Origin: Nostoc sp. UHCC 0702
GTDB taxonomy: Bacteria; Cyanobacteriota; Cyanobacteriia; Cyanobacteriales; Nostocaceae
Reading direction: 5' to 3'
NCBI GenBank assembly: GCA_017164015.1
Contig: CP071065.1
Location: 2,074,501 to 2,138,500 of the forward strand
DNA length: 64,000 nucleotides
Shown here piece by piece: positions 43,676 to 52,959 of this stretch (position 1 is the first letter of the stretch; each line of letters opens with the position of its first letter). Under the pieces are notes generated by a model. The model ran no database searches. It saw nothing but the letters and a program-made list of their open reading frames with translations, and had not been told where the DNA came from. Made by a program: the position numbers and the translations under genes.

Positions 43676-44149
43676 CTATGTTGTCAAGGCCGCTTCTATA
43701 TCTGGCTCTAGATTAGCTTTAGCTTCCTGAAATTCCTCAGCCAATTCACTTAGCTCTTGATTACTCATACACTCACGTACCGCAGTAAAAATTTCAGTTT
43801 CCTCTTCTTCTACATGATGCTGAACTGCTTGTTTTAATTCACTAATTTTTGATAAAAACTCCGAATCAGTCGGTTCGAGTGCTTTAATTTCTTCTAAAAG
43901 CAGTGAAACATCTTCGTGTTCTTCTTCGGCTTCTTCAACGTATTGTTCAGTTTCTTCATAGTCTCTCAAGGCAGGGTAGAAGACTAACTCTTCAGTTCTA
44001 GCATGTAAGTTCAATGCTTTATAAATTTGTTGGAAGTATTCAGTTTTTTTGTTACCCTTGGCTTTTTCTAATTCAGTAAAAAGTTGCTCTACTTGACGGT
44101 GTTCTGATTCAATTAATGCCAGAATGTCTGTTGCTTTGGTTTTAGCCAT
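43676..44149 (-). CDS. hemerythrin-like (HHE cation-binding) protein
   Basis: 157 residues from ATG 44149, chosen over the longer frame (44209) because AGGAGAACG precedes it. Four helices carry the HHE ligand pattern: ESEHRQVEQLF, LNLHARTEELVFYPAL, EAEEEHEDVSLLLEEI and QHHVEEEETEIF. The fold holds a diiron centre that can bind or reduce oxygen or sense redox state. The C-terminus is acidic (EFQEAKANLEPDIEAAL). Stress roles are common for HHE proteins; the partner is not visible here. Confidence 0.9.
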   Translation of the reverse strand: MAKTKATDILALIESEHRQVEQLFTELEKAKGNKKTEYFQQIYKALNLHARTEELVFYPALRDYEETEQYVEEAEEEHEDVSLLLEEIKALEPTDSEFLSKISELKQAVQHHVEEEETEIFTAVRECMSNQELSELAEEFQEAKANLEPDIEAALTT

Positions 44150-44381
44150 TTTCGTTCTCCTGAACTCACAAAATATCTGGAAATCACTAAATTTGCTAGT
44201 TGATTCCATATCTTTTATACATTTTCTACAAACTGTTAAATAAATACCTCATTCTTTCAGTCAGCTTTCCTTTCGACTTCAGGAATATTCATGTCATTTT
44301 CTACTGACTAAAATTCATTACCTGAGTATGATTGATGCTAAACTTTCTCTCCAAAAGGAACTAACAACAATTTGACTACGA

Positions 44382-44945
44382 CTAGTTGTTAGTCGTTCTT
44401 GGCTCAGTCAACTTTCGGTGCTGTTGAGCATTGACTGTATCTGGTAAAACCTTGCTCACAGTACCCTGAAGTTTCGTCTTGAGTGAGCCAGCAATTATAT
44501 GATCCTTGCCTGCCATTAGGGCCTCAAAACCCTGCTTGGCAACAATAGCCGGGTCATCCTTTTGGTCTGTGCCGACTTTAGTATTGTCCATACCTGCGCG
44601 GTGAAAGAAATTGGTATCGGTAGGCCCTGGCATCAGTGCAGTGACAGTCACACCTGTATCCTTCAACTCGTTGCGTAGACCTTGAGAAAACGATTGTACA
44701 AACGCTTTGGAAGCTGCATAGACTGCCTCAAATGGCCCGGGCATCAGTGCAGCAATTGACGAGGTGAACAAGATTTTACCTTGGCCGCGCTCGACCATAT
44801 CCTTAACTACCCGCTTGGCCAAATGTACTGTTGACACAACATTCAGGTTGATCAGATTTAGTTCATCTTTCAGGTCAGTTTCACGGGCAAATTCGCCACC
44901 GCAACACCTGCATTAATAGCGATCGCATCCACAGATCGGCCTCCA
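44382..44945 (-). pseudogene. short-chain dehydrogenase, 5' deleted and frameshifted
   Basis: The frame ending at 44382 encodes the C-terminal part of an SDR: NLNVVSTVHLAKRVV, the catalytic Ser in ILFTSSIAAL, Tyr/Lys in YAASKAFV, and ALMPGPTDTNFF. Just upstream, IDAIAINAGVAV (the NAG motif) is in another frame; adding one base in GCGGTGGCGAA (about 44890) would restore GGEFARETDLKDEL and join the two. The N-terminal Rossmann half with TGxxxGIG is missing. So the gene has a one-base frameshift and a 5' deletion. A fragment of another frame (see 44946-45141) is fused to its broken end. Confidence 0.85.
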
Positions 44946-45141
44946 CCCCGGTGAGTTTGTCCTTAGTAGCTTTGAGTTTTTCTACTTCTTCGTAAAGCTC
45001 TCTTTTCTGTTTCTTGAGTTCTTTAATGTCCCAGAGCAAATCAAAGCTTTCCCTAACTTTTTGCTCTACCAGTTCCCCTAAAGCTGAGCGTAAAAGCAAG
45101 GTAAACAGGTAATTGGCTATGGATGCACTCGAAAATAGCAA
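44946..45141 (-). pseudogene. coiled-coil protein fragment joined to the broken SDR gene
   Basis: The frame from TTG 45141 encodes LFTLLLRSALGELVEQKVRE, then LLWDIKELKKQKRELYEEVE and KLKATKDKL, a charged helical segment, before running into SDR-derived sequence. It has no ATG and no known family. It may be the 5' piece of a gene fused by the deletion, or spurious. I cannot decide. Confidence 0.3.
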
Positions 45142-45230
45142 TTTTTCAGTCTCAGTTCTTGATGTACTTGATTTTGCATAATATGTACATAATCTGAAAC
45201 AATAGCAGTAAAAGCAAAGAGGGGATTACG

Positions 45231-46409
45231 TTGAGTCAACATCCAGATGCCATTGCCCCCCACGGTGGACAGTTGGTAAATCGCATCGCCACACCTGAAC
45301 AACAGGCAGAATTTCTCTCGAAGGCAGAATTTTTGCCGCGAGTGCAACTTGATGAACGTGCGGTTTCTGATTTAGAAATGATTGCGATCGGGGGTTTTAG
45401 TCCACTCACAGGTTTTATGAACCAGGAAGACTACGATCGCGTGGTGCTAGAAATGCGACTGGCTAACGGTCTTGCTTGGTCAATTCCCATTACCCTATCG
45501 GTAGCTGAAGAAGTTGCAACTCCATTACAGGAAGGCGGTTTGATCCGCCTAGATAACCCCACAGGTCACTTTATCGGGGTTTTGCAACTCACGCAAAAGT
45601 ATCGCTACGACAAAACCCGCGAGGCTATCAATGTCTACCGCACCGATGATCCTAACCATCCTGGTGTGCAAGTAGTTTACAACCAAGGTGCTGTACACCT
45701 TGCTGGTGATATCTGGCTATTGCAACGCGATCCTCATCCTCAATTTCCAACTTATCAAATAGATCCAGCCGCCTCACGGCAAATATTCCGGGAAAATGGT
45801 TGGAAAACCATTGTTGGGTTCCAAACTCGCAACCCCATCCACCGCGCCCATGAATATATCCAAAAGTGCGCCTTGGAAACAGTAGATGCTCTATTTTTGC
45901 ACCCATTGGTAGGGGCAACCAAAGATGATGATATTCCCGCCGATGTGCGGATGCGCTGTTATGAAATTTTGCTAGAACATTATTACCCCCACGATCGCGT
46001 CATTTTAGCAATTAATCCCTCAGCAATGCGTTACGCTGGCCCTCGTGAGGCCATCTTCCATGCTTTAATCCGCAAAAACTACGGTTGTACCCACTTTATC
46101 GTGGGACGGGATCATGCGGGTGTGGGTAACTACTATGGCACATATGATGCTCAATATATCTTTGATGAGTTTGAGCCAAGTGAATTAGGAATTGTGCCAA
46201 TGAAATTTGAACACGCTTTCTACTGTATGCGTACTAAGCAGATGGCGACAACTAAAACTAGTCCCAGCAAGCCAGAAGAACGCATTCACCTGTCAGGAAC
46301 CAAAGTTAGAGAAATGCTGCGTCGTGGTGAATTACCCCCACCAGAATTTTCTCGTCCCGAAGTAGCAGCAGAACTAGCACGGGCTATGCAAATAGAAGTA
46401 TTGCCTTAA
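45231..46409 (+). CDS. sat: sulfate adenylyltransferase (ATP sulfurylase)
   Basis: Activates sulfate with ATP to adenylyl sulfate, the first step of assimilation. 392 residues, the usual length for the single-domain bacterial-type enzyme. Motifs: [18 protein letters not shown] (the QxRNPxHxAH sulfate/ATP site, about 198-215), [12 protein letters not shown] (about 290), and the C-terminal [17 protein letters not shown] take TTG 45231 as the start: AAAGAGGGG lies ten bases upstream, and the sequence [14 protein letters not shown] matches how cyanobacterial Sat proteins begin. No APS kinase is fused. Confidence 0.95.
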   Translation: MSQHPDAIAPHGGQLVNRIATPEQQAEFLSKAEFLPRVQLDERAVSDLEMIAIGGFSPLTGFMNQEDYDRVVLEMRLANGLAWSIPITLSVAEEVATPLQEGGLIRLDNPTGHFIGVLQLTQKYRYDKTREAINVYRTDDPNHPGVQVVYNQGAVHLAGDIWLLQRDPHPQFPTYQIDPAASRQIFRENGWKTIVGFQTRNPIHRAHEYIQKCALETVDALFLHPLVGATKDDDIPADVRMRCYEILLEHYYPHDRVILAINPSAMRYAGPREAIFHALIRKNYGCTHFIVGRDHAGVGNYYGTYDAQYIFDEFEPSELGIVPMKFEHAFYCMRTKQMATTKTSPSKPEERIHLSGTKVREMLRRGELPPPEFSRPEVAAELARAMQIEVLP

Positions 46410-46509
46410 GACAGTTTGTTAGTTGGGAAATAGTATAAACTTTAACTTTACAGTGCAGACTTTAGCCCTTTAAGCTGTTAGCTGAAGGGCTAAGGACTGA
46501 TGGCTAATT

Positions 46510-48654
46510 ATGAAGCGGCGGAGTTTTTTACAACGGATTGGCTCAATACTCGCGGTGTTGGGTGTAGCTGAAACTGAGTGGTTGACTTTAGGCGATGCCT
46601 TCGGCGGGCAAAGCCTACGCTATTACCAAGCTTTAGCACAACCCAGCCCTCGGAAATTAGCATTATTGATTGGTATTAATCAATACCCAAAAAGCCCATA
46701 TTTGAGTGGTTGTCTCACCGATGTGGAACTGCAAAAAGAACTGTTGATGCATCGTTTTGGCTTTTTAGCCTCAGATATCCTGACTTTAACTGAAGAACAA
46801 GCTAGTAGAGAATTCATTGAAGCAGCTTTTTTAGATCACCTGGGCAAGCAGGTTAAATCAACCGATGTAGTTGTTTTCCACTTTAGCGGCTACGGTACTC
46901 GCATTCAATTAGAAACATCGTCAGATACACTGCAAAATGCATTAGTTCCAGTTAATGGATATGAAAATGAGAAAATAGTCAACTATCTATTAGAAGAAAG
47001 TTTATTACTGTTGTTGCGATCGCTCCCCACAGAGCGAGTGACAGCAGTATTGGATACTAGTTACTATGCTCCTAGCACAGCCCACCTAGCAGGCTCACGA
47101 ATTCGTGCCCGCCCAGAACTAAGAGAAGCACAGCTAGCAGCACCAGAACTCGACTTTCTCCAACAACTGAAAACTCAGAAATCACTCAGCAATCCAATTG
47201 TGCTAACGGCTACCTCAAGCCCCAACCAGGTAGCCAGAGAAGTACTATTTTCGGGATTTAGTGCAGGATTATTTACCTACGCCTTGACGCAATACCTCTG
47301 GGAAACTACCCCAGCAACAACAATTCAAGTTAGCCTTGCTCATCTAGGAAATTCTATGCAAAAGTTGGGTAGTAAACAGTACCCAAATTTATTAAACGAA
47401 CAGAAAAATCCCCAGACAGCATTAGCGATCGAGAATTTGCTATCAGACAGTAATATTGGTGCAGAAGGAGCAGTAATTGCAATTAATGAAGAAGGAAAAG
47501 CTAATCTGTGGTTGGGGGGACTACCTGCAAAAGTGCTGGAATACTATAGTGTTAATTCCCGACTGAGATTATTAACTGGAGAAGAGTTAATATTGCGATC
47601 GCGTACTGGGTTAACTGCAAAAGCTCAAATTTCTCAAGTTGAAGGTGCAAGTTCCCCACAGGTTGGACAACTTTTTCAAGAAGCGGTACGAGTATTACCC
47701 CGAAATATTAATTTAACAGTTGCCCTGGATACTAGACTAGAAAGAATTGAGCGAGTCGATGCGACAAGCGCCTTTGCTGGAGTTGGTCACGTTTCGGTGG
47801 TAATAGCGGGAGAACAACCAGCTGATTATGTGTTTGGCAAACTACCGCAAACTCCTAGTCGCTACGGTCTATTTTCTCTAGGTGGTGAGCTAATTCGCAA
47901 CACAGCTGGGGAAATTGAGGAAGCAGTCAAAGTCGCAGTACAGCGGTTAGGGCCGAAGTTACCAACCTTACTAGCAGCCAAATTATGGCAACTCACAGAA
48001 AATCAGGGTTCTTCTCACTTGCAAGTCAAGGCAACCCTAGAGATCATTAGCAGCATATCGCCTCGCGTAGTAATCCAGGGAGAAACAGCGCGAATTACTG
48101 GAACTTTAACTAAAAAATCACACAGCATTCAGTATTCATCACTCAGCACTCCTATTGTGTCTATTGGTAGTAAGATGCAATATAGAGTGCAAAATAATGG
48201 CGATCGCGCAGTATATTTAATGCTGCTAGGGTTAAAGAATAATAGCACAGCGATCGCCTTTTACCCTTGGCAAACTTCCCAAGATGCAAACACAGCAACT
48301 AAACCTTTACTCAAACAAGTAGTCATCGCCCCAGGCGAAACTCTTACCCTACCACAAAGTATTACTGCATCGGAATGGGTAATTTCAGGCCCAGCTTATG
48401 AGTGCGAACAGCAACTGATTTTCAGCACTTCCCCCTTCAACGAAACCCTTAAAGCCTTGGAAACTGCTAAGTATCCCGCAGAACAACAGCCCATTGGTCT
48501 ATTGGTGAACCCTTTAGAAATTGCCCAAGCCTTGTTGCAAGACTTGCATAACGCTAGTGCAGTCAAAGCTGAAATGAATGGTACAGCTACTGACTCATAT
48601 ATTTTGGATGTGAATAATTGGGCAAGTCTCAGCTTTTGTTATCAGGTAGGTTAA
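46510..48654 (+). CDS. Tat-exported pseudo-orthocaspase with DUF4384
   Basis: 714 residues. The N-terminus KRRSFLQRIGSILAVLGVA is a twin-arginine signal (RRSFLQ). A caspase-type p20 fold follows: LALLIGINQYPKSPYLSGCL, the strand VVFHFSGYGTRI and the strand TAVLDTSYYAP. In active orthocaspases these read FSGHG and DxCHSG. Here the His is Tyr128 and the Cys is Ser184, so the dyad is lost; Tyr/Ser pseudo-orthocaspases are known in cyanobacteria. Residues about 530-650 resemble DUF4384 (QYRVQNNGDRAVYLMLLGL, IAPGETLTLP). It should be a non-proteolytic, extracytoplasmic binding or scaffold protein. The membrane TPR gene 150 bases downstream, co-oriented, may be its partner. Confidence 0.88.
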   Translation: MKRRSFLQRIGSILAVLGVAETEWLTLGDAFGGQSLRYYQALAQPSPRKLALLIGINQYPKSPYLSGCLTDVELQKELLMHRFGFLASDILTLTEEQASREFIEAAFLDHLGKQVKSTDVVVFHFSGYGTRIQLETSSDTLQNALVPVNGYENEKIVNYLLEESLLLLLRSLPTERVTAVLDTSYYAPSTAHLAGSRIRARPELREAQLAAPELDFLQQLKTQKSLSNPIVLTATSSPNQVAREVLFSGFSAGLFTYALTQYLWETTPATTIQVSLAHLGNSMQKLGSKQYPNLLNEQKNPQTALAIENLLSDSNIGAEGAVIAINEEGKANLWLGGLPAKVLEYYSVNSRLRLLTGEELILRSRTGLTAKAQISQVEGASSPQVGQLFQEAVRVLPRNINLTVALDTRLERIERVDATSAFAGVGHVSVVIAGEQPADYVFGKLPQTPSRYGLFSLGGELIRNTAGEIEEAVKVAVQRLGPKLPTLLAAKLWQLTENQGSSHLQVKATLEIISSISPRVVIQGETARITGTLTKKSHSIQYSSLSTPIVSIGSKMQYRVQNNGDRAVYLMLLGLKNNSTAIAFYPWQTSQDANTATKPLLKQVVIAPGETLTLPQSITASEWVISGPAYECEQQLIFSTSPFNETLKALETAKYPAEQQPIGLLVNPLEIAQALLQDLHNASAVKAEMNGTATDSYILDVNNWASLSFCYQVG

Positions 48655-48806
48655 CTTTTTTGCCTCACGCAAAGGCAAGGCAGCGCGTTGCGGGGGTTCC
48701 CCCCGTTGTAGCGACTGCCGCGCAAAGGCGCAAAGAAGAGCGCAAAATCTAGTATCTTGGTTGTGTATGTGACAATGGATTTTGAGATTGTACTGTGTAG
48801 AGTTTC

Positions 48807-50069
48807 ATGAATATCAACAATCGGGTTGGGTTAGCGCTGTCAATTGTCCTGTTATTTGCTAGTAATGTTACAGCCCAACCCAAGCCAACTACCCGACCGC
48901 AACCGCCTACACCCAGCCCCACAATTTCCACACAGCAGCGCGAGGAACTAGAAAAGCTACAGCAAGAAAAAGAAATCAGGGATAGAGTTCAAAACGAAGT
49001 TGACCGCGCTTTTAGTTACACCACAGCTATGCTGAATATTTTGCTAGTTGTGTTGACTCTGTTACCAATCTTTGCCACATTTGGTGTTTGGCTACTGTAT
49101 CGTAGCGTGATTAGTCAGGTAATATCTGAGACAAAAAAACAATTAGAAGAAGAAGTTGAAAAACAACTGAAGACCCAAGTAGCAGAAGAATTAAAACAAC
49201 AAACTGAAGCTTTATTAGAGCAAAAAAATAAAGAATTACAAGAGGAAATAAATAAGCTAAAAACTGAATTTGATTCACAAGTAGAATTACATTTGAAAAA
49301 ATTAATATCAGATGCTCAAACTGCTCAAACTAAAATTCAACGCACTGTAACAGAACTTTCTCAGATTACACCTCAACCTTCACCAACGCAAGAACCTAGA
49401 TCAACTGAAACACAGCAAAAAATACAACAGCTGACAACAGAATTTCAAAAGTTAGAATCTAATCCTCTAATCAGATTGACTGCCAATGATTATTTATCAC
49501 AAGGAAATGCTCTTTTCTTTGAAAACCGCTATGAAGAAGCGATCGCATCTTACGACAAAGCCATTGAACTCAAACCCGACTACTACGACGCTTGGAACCA
49601 CCGGGGCGTTGCACTGGGAAGCTTAGGACGGAATGAAGAAGCGATTGCATCTTGGGACAAAGCTATTGAAATCAAACCCAACGACCACGAAGTTTGGTAC
49701 AACCGGGGCGTTGCACTGCGGGACTTAGGACGGAATGAAGAAGCGATTGCATCTTGGGACAAAACCATTGAAATCAAACCCGACTACTACGACGCTTGGT
49801 ACAACCAGGGTGTGGTGCTGGGTAAATTAAAACGATATGAAGAAGCGATCGCATCCTACGACGAAGCCATTAAAATCAAAACTGATTATCATAACGCTTG
49901 GTACAACAAAGCTCGCTGCTATGCATTGACCCAAAATGTGGATTTAGCAATAAATAACCTGCAACAAGCTATTAAACTTCATCCTGCATACAAAGAAAAG
50001 GCAAAAACTGACTCAGACTTTGACACAATTCGAGAAGATGAGCGCTTTCATAAATTGATAGAAGGCTAG
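48807..50069 (+). CDS. membrane-anchored TPR protein with coiled coil
   Basis: 420 residues: signal peptide or first helix (GLALSIVLLFASNVTAQ), a Pro/Thr-rich stretch, a membrane helix (TTAMLNILLVVLTLLPIFAT then GVWLLY, about 70-97), a long coiled coil rich in Lys/Glu/Gln (100-180), and five TPRs (about 225-400: YEEAIASYDKAIELKPDYYD and close copies). Repeats 2 and 3 are nearly identical in DNA (for example AAGCGATTGCATCTTGGGAC), showing recent duplication. The TPRs lie after the only clear membrane helix, so if that helix is the anchor and the N-terminal segment is cleaved, the TPR domain is cytoplasmic. Confidence 0.85.
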   Translation: MNINNRVGLALSIVLLFASNVTAQPKPTTRPQPPTPSPTISTQQREELEKLQQEKEIRDRVQNEVDRAFSYTTAMLNILLVVLTLLPIFATFGVWLLYRSVISQVISETKKQLEEEVEKQLKTQVAEELKQQTEALLEQKNKELQEEINKLKTEFDSQVELHLKKLISDAQTAQTKIQRTVTELSQITPQPSPTQEPRSTETQQKIQQLTTEFQKLESNPLIRLTANDYLSQGNALFFENRYEEAIASYDKAIELKPDYYDAWNHRGVALGSLGRNEEAIASWDKAIEIKPNDHEVWYNRGVALRDLGRNEEAIASWDKTIEIKPDYYDAWYNQGVVLGKLKRYEEAIASYDEAIKIKTDYHNAWYNKARCYALTQNVDLAINNLQQAIKLHPAYKEKAKTDSDFDTIREDERFHKLIEG

Positions 50070-50087
50070 ATTTTTGACTTGAAAATA

Positions 50088-50153
50088 CTTTGTGTCTTTG
50101 TGCCTTTGTGGTAAAAAATTTTCAACCACAAAGTCACCAAGACGCAAAGATTA
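50088..50153. repeat. palindromic TTTGTGTCTTTGTG repeat
   Basis: CTTTGTGTCTTTGTGCCTTT is followed by its near-inverse AAAGTCACCAAGACGCAAAG around TTTTC. It is the second copy of the repeat at 26020-26085 and again lies between convergent genes, so it may end transcription from both sides. Confidence 0.6.
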
Positions 50154-50179
50154 AGATTCTGCCGTTGGGTGTAATATAC

Positions 50180-51052
50180 TCACAAATATTTCTGCAACAA
50201 CAACCCCAACTTCTCCTTCGTCTGTGTCGGCGCTTTATCCAACTGAGTTAAAATTGCATACTTCAAAGCCGAATGTGCATCACTAGGCGGTGGATTTTCA
50301 CTCAAACGCCGTACAGTTTCTTGAATCGCTTTTTGAGCATTGACTGCATTACGTTGCAAATTACCAATCACCATTTCCACTGTCACACTATCGTGGTCTG
50401 GATGCCAACAATCGTAATCTGTCACCAGCGCTAAAGTTGCATAGGCAATTTCTGCTTCCCTGGCTAACTTCGCCTCTGGCAAATTCGTCATCCCAATTAT
50501 TGTTGCACCCCAACTGCGGTAAAGATGCGATTCTGCCTTAGTGGAAAATGCCGGGCCTTCCATGCATACATAAGTGCCACCGCGATGTAGAGTCACTTCT
50601 GGTAAATTCAGAGAAGCGATCGCATCTCCTACTACCCCAGCTAAATTTTGACAAATCGGTTCACCAAAAGCAATATGAGCCACAATGCCTTCACCAAAAA
50701 AGGTAGAAACTCTATTTTTCGTTCTGTCAATAAACTGATCTGGTACCACCATATCCAGTGGTTTAGCCTCTTCCTTCAAAGAACCCACAGCACTGGCTGA
50801 GATTAAATACTCTACACCGAGTTGCTTCATTGCATAGATGTTGGCACGAAACGGTACCTCTGAAGGCAATAAAGTATGATTACGACCATGACGTGCTAAA
50901 AAAGCTACTCTAGTCTCATCTAAAGTTCCCAAAATTAAAGCATCAGAAGGTAAACCAAAAGGCGTTTGGACTTGCACCTCTTCTACATCTTTGAGGGCAT
51001 CCATTTTGTATAAACCGCTGCCACCAATAATCCCAATTTTAGCTTGAGTCAT
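50180..51052 (-). CDS. mtnP: S-methyl-5'-thioadenosine phosphorylase
   Basis: Splits methylthioadenosine, a by-product of polyamine and other syntheses, to adenine and methylthioribose-1-phosphate. 290 residues. The phosphorylase motifs are GIIGGSGLY (residues 7-15), [20 protein letters not shown] (phosphate and subunit contacts), [17 protein letters not shown] and [18 protein letters not shown] with the substrate-distinguishing DYDCW. ATG at 51052. Purine nucleoside phosphorylase is the alternative, but the [20 protein letters not shown] pattern is that of MtnP. No other salvage genes adjoin. Confidence 0.94.
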   Translation of the reverse strand: MTQAKIGIIGGSGLYKMDALKDVEEVQVQTPFGLPSDALILGTLDETRVAFLARHGRNHTLLPSEVPFRANIYAMKQLGVEYLISASAVGSLKEEAKPLDMVVPDQFIDRTKNRVSTFFGEGIVAHIAFGEPICQNLAGVVGDAIASLNLPEVTLHRGGTYVCMEGPAFSTKAESHLYRSWGATIIGMTNLPEAKLAREAEIAYATLALVTDYDCWHPDHDSVTVEMVIGNLQRNAVNAQKAIQETVRRLSENPPPSDAHSALKYAILTQLDKAPTQTKEKLGLLLQKYL

Positions 51053-51190
51053 AATTCTTAATCTATTGACTGTTGACTGTTAACTGTTGTGTCCATTTTT
51101 ACCACAGCGAATGCAATCCTCTGGTTGCTCCTCATAATTGAGCATCTCGTCAGAAATAATTATCTACCGCTGTGCATTGCTTGTGCAAAT

Positions 51191-51520
51191 ATAGCGGTTC
51201 TCAGTTGTGTGAAGTACATTTTTCGACCTCACCCCCAACCCCTCATATCATGTCCGCTCAATTACCCTTAATATCCGCGCTTACCCCACCCCGCCAAAGC
51301 GATGCTTTGTCTCCCCTCCCCGTGAACGGGGAGGGGTTGGGGGTGGGGTGTTTTTATTATGAGCAATTTGCCAGACATGATATCACGCCACTTGCGCTTT
51401 GTCTGTCGGGCGTTGCCCGCTCTTCGCAGTGGCTCTCCTTACCAAGGAGAGGGGAGTGTTTGCGCGCTTCAAATACGGGGTGAGGTTGCGACTGTATTGC
51501 AACGAAGTGAGAACCGCTAT
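51191..51520. mobile_element. MITE with ATAGCGGTTCTC ends, split by a second MITE
   Basis: The ends ATAGCGGTTCTC (51191-51202) and GAGAACCGCTAT (51509-51520) are perfect 12-bp inverted repeats. The left arm runs CCTCACCCCCAACCCCT and is then cut by the element at 51245-51383; the continuation CTCCTTACCAAGGAGAGGGG resumes at about 51437. The uninterrupted form of this stretch is at 32395-32462. Confidence 0.75.
51245..51383. mobile_element. 139-bp MITE, ATATCATGTCCG family, copy C (nested)
   Basis: The ends are ATATCATGTCCGCTCAATTA and, from the right, ATATCATGTCTGGCAAATTG; the core CTCCCCGTGAACGGGGAG is the inverse of copies A and B. It sits inside the older element 51191-51520, so its insertion is the later event. 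Bases 51384-51436 also interrupt the host element and are of unknown origin. Confidence 0.8.
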
Positions 51521-51551
51521 ATTTCCCACTGGACGCAACCAATTTGTAAGT

Positions 51552-51698
51552 CTGACTTTTCACGGTATCTGGAAAACCCCGCTTCCATTCCTCTCCCCTA
51601 CAAGGAGAGAGGCTTTGATTTCTCCCCCTTCCCTCGTAGGGAAGGGGGCTGGGGGGTTAGGTCTAGCGTTAGCTTTTCCGCATGACGTGAAAAGTCAG
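51552..51698. mobile_element. 147-bp MITE with 13-bp inverted ends and 10-bp target duplication
   Basis: CTGACTTTTCACG (51552-51564) and CGTGAAAAGTCAG (51686-51698) are perfect inverted repeats. The flanks are identical 10-bp sequences, ATTTGTAAGT, at 51542-51551 and 51699-51708, a convincing target duplication. The core has CTCTCCCCTACAAGGAGAGAGG and CCCCCTTCCC...GGGAAGGGGG stems. No open frame. Confidence 0.85.
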
Positions 51699-51724
51699 AT
51701 TTGTAAGTAATTACACAAAATTAA

Positions 51725-52478
51725 GGCGTTGCATAATAGAAGGATGAATTGAGGTCATCTACTGTGCAATGTCCATACTGTGAGTCTACGGAAATTAGAA
51801 AGAATGGAAAACGCAGAGGTAAACAAAATCACATCTGTACTAACTGCGATCGCCAATTTATTGATGTGTACGATCCGCCAAAAGGATACTCAGAGGAACT
51901 CAAACAAGAATGTTTAAAAATGTATCTTAATGGTATGGGTTTTCGTGGTATTGAACGGGTTAAAGGTGTACATCATACTACTATAATTTATTGGGTAAAA
52001 CAAATAGGAAAAAAGCTGCCAGACGTACCAAAAGAAGATATTGTACCAGAAGTTGGAGAACTGGATGAATTAGAGACATTCATAGGTTCAAAAAAAACAA
52101 AATCTGGCTGTGGACAGCAGTAAATCACTTTACTCAAGGTATTTTAGCCTGGGTCTTAGGAGACCATAGTGCGGAAACATTTGAGCCATTATGGGAAATT
52201 GTGAAACAGTGGGAAAGCTATTTTTATGTGACCGATGGCTGGAAAGTTTACCCCAGTTTTATACCCGATGGAGACCAAATTGTGAGTAAAACATATATGA
52301 CGCGAGTAGAAAATGAAAATACTCGATTGCGTCATTATCTTGCACGCCTTCACAGAAAAACTTTATGCTATTCCAAATCAGAACAAATGCTGAGACACTC
52401 AATTAAATTGTTACTTCATTATTTAAAGTATCAAATTGTACCTACATAAATTAATTCATCCCTTTATTCAGCAACGCC
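51725..52478 (+). mobile_element. complete IS1-family insertion sequence, 754 bp
   Basis: Terminal inverted repeats begin GGCGTTGC with GGATGAATT further in (51725-51750) and end with the inverse (52452-52478). One transposase gene is spread over two frames. The length matches IS1 (about 770 bp). No target duplication is visible: the left flank is ACAAAATTAA and the right flank GGATATTAAT, so one flank was probably lost by a deletion, consistent with the truncated gene to the right. Confidence 0.92.
51749..52449 (+). CDS. IS1 transposase InsAB', read by -1 frameshift
   Basis: Frame 1 (51749-52123) gives the InsA-like part with zinc-finger CPYCES..ICTNCDRQ (about residues 8-30) and helix-turn-helix GMGFRGIERVKGVHHTTIIYW, then ELDELETFIGSKK. 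Frame 2 (in register to 52449) continues NKIWLWTAVNHF, GILAWVLGDHSAETFEPLW, TDGWKVYPSFIP and RVENENTRLRHYLARLHRKT. The joint is the run of eight A followed by C at 52090-52098, where slipping back one base converts SKKTKS into SKKNKIWLW. IS1 uses just such an A6C slippery site. DDE residues appear present (D in DELETF, D in VTDGW, E in VENENT). Confidence 0.9.
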
Positions 52479-52947
52479 GGATATTAATTTGAGTGCCAAA
52501 AATTTTGCTGATGGGAAAGTTGATGCATTTTTTGGATATTCAGAAAGGCTTAATTTTATCTTAAAACAGGGAACAAGCACTAGAGATGTAAAAATAGCAT
52601 CCGCACCTATAGGTGAAGGAAAGCATCCCATCTTATTTGTTGATGCCTTTGTTTTGCGTCAGGATTGCGAGAAAGCTTGTCAAAAAGCTGCTGCTCAGTT
52701 TGTGAAGTATATCAATGCACCTCAAACTCATGAATGGATTTTGATGAGTCAAGACGCTGGTAAAAAAGCCATTCCGAGATACTTGCTTCCAGCAACACTC
52801 AGCGCCTTTGAAACACCCAAAGTTAAGCTAGATCCATACTACAAAATTCTGAAGTCAGAAACAAAAAACGGCTTATCCTATCCTAGTTCTGGCTTTCCTG
52901 AAATTCGAGGACAAATGAGAGATAACATTGTTCAGGAACTTCAATAA
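52479..52947 (+). pseudogene. solute-binding protein, 5' end lost at the IS1 insertion
   Basis: Directly after the IS the frame reads PDINLSAKNFADGKVDAFFG and continues to a stop at 52947: YSERLNFILKQG, ILFVDAFVLRQDCEKACQKA, FVKYINAPQTHEWILMSQD, and RYLLPATLSAFETPKVKLD. This is the C-terminal domain of a type 2 periplasmic binding protein for an ABC importer. The start codon, signal peptide and first lobe are missing and are not found to the left of the IS, so the rest was deleted. The ATG-like starts inside (GTG 52493) give only a fragment. Substrate unknown. Confidence 0.8.
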
Positions 52948-52959
52948 ACTAGTTCCCTG

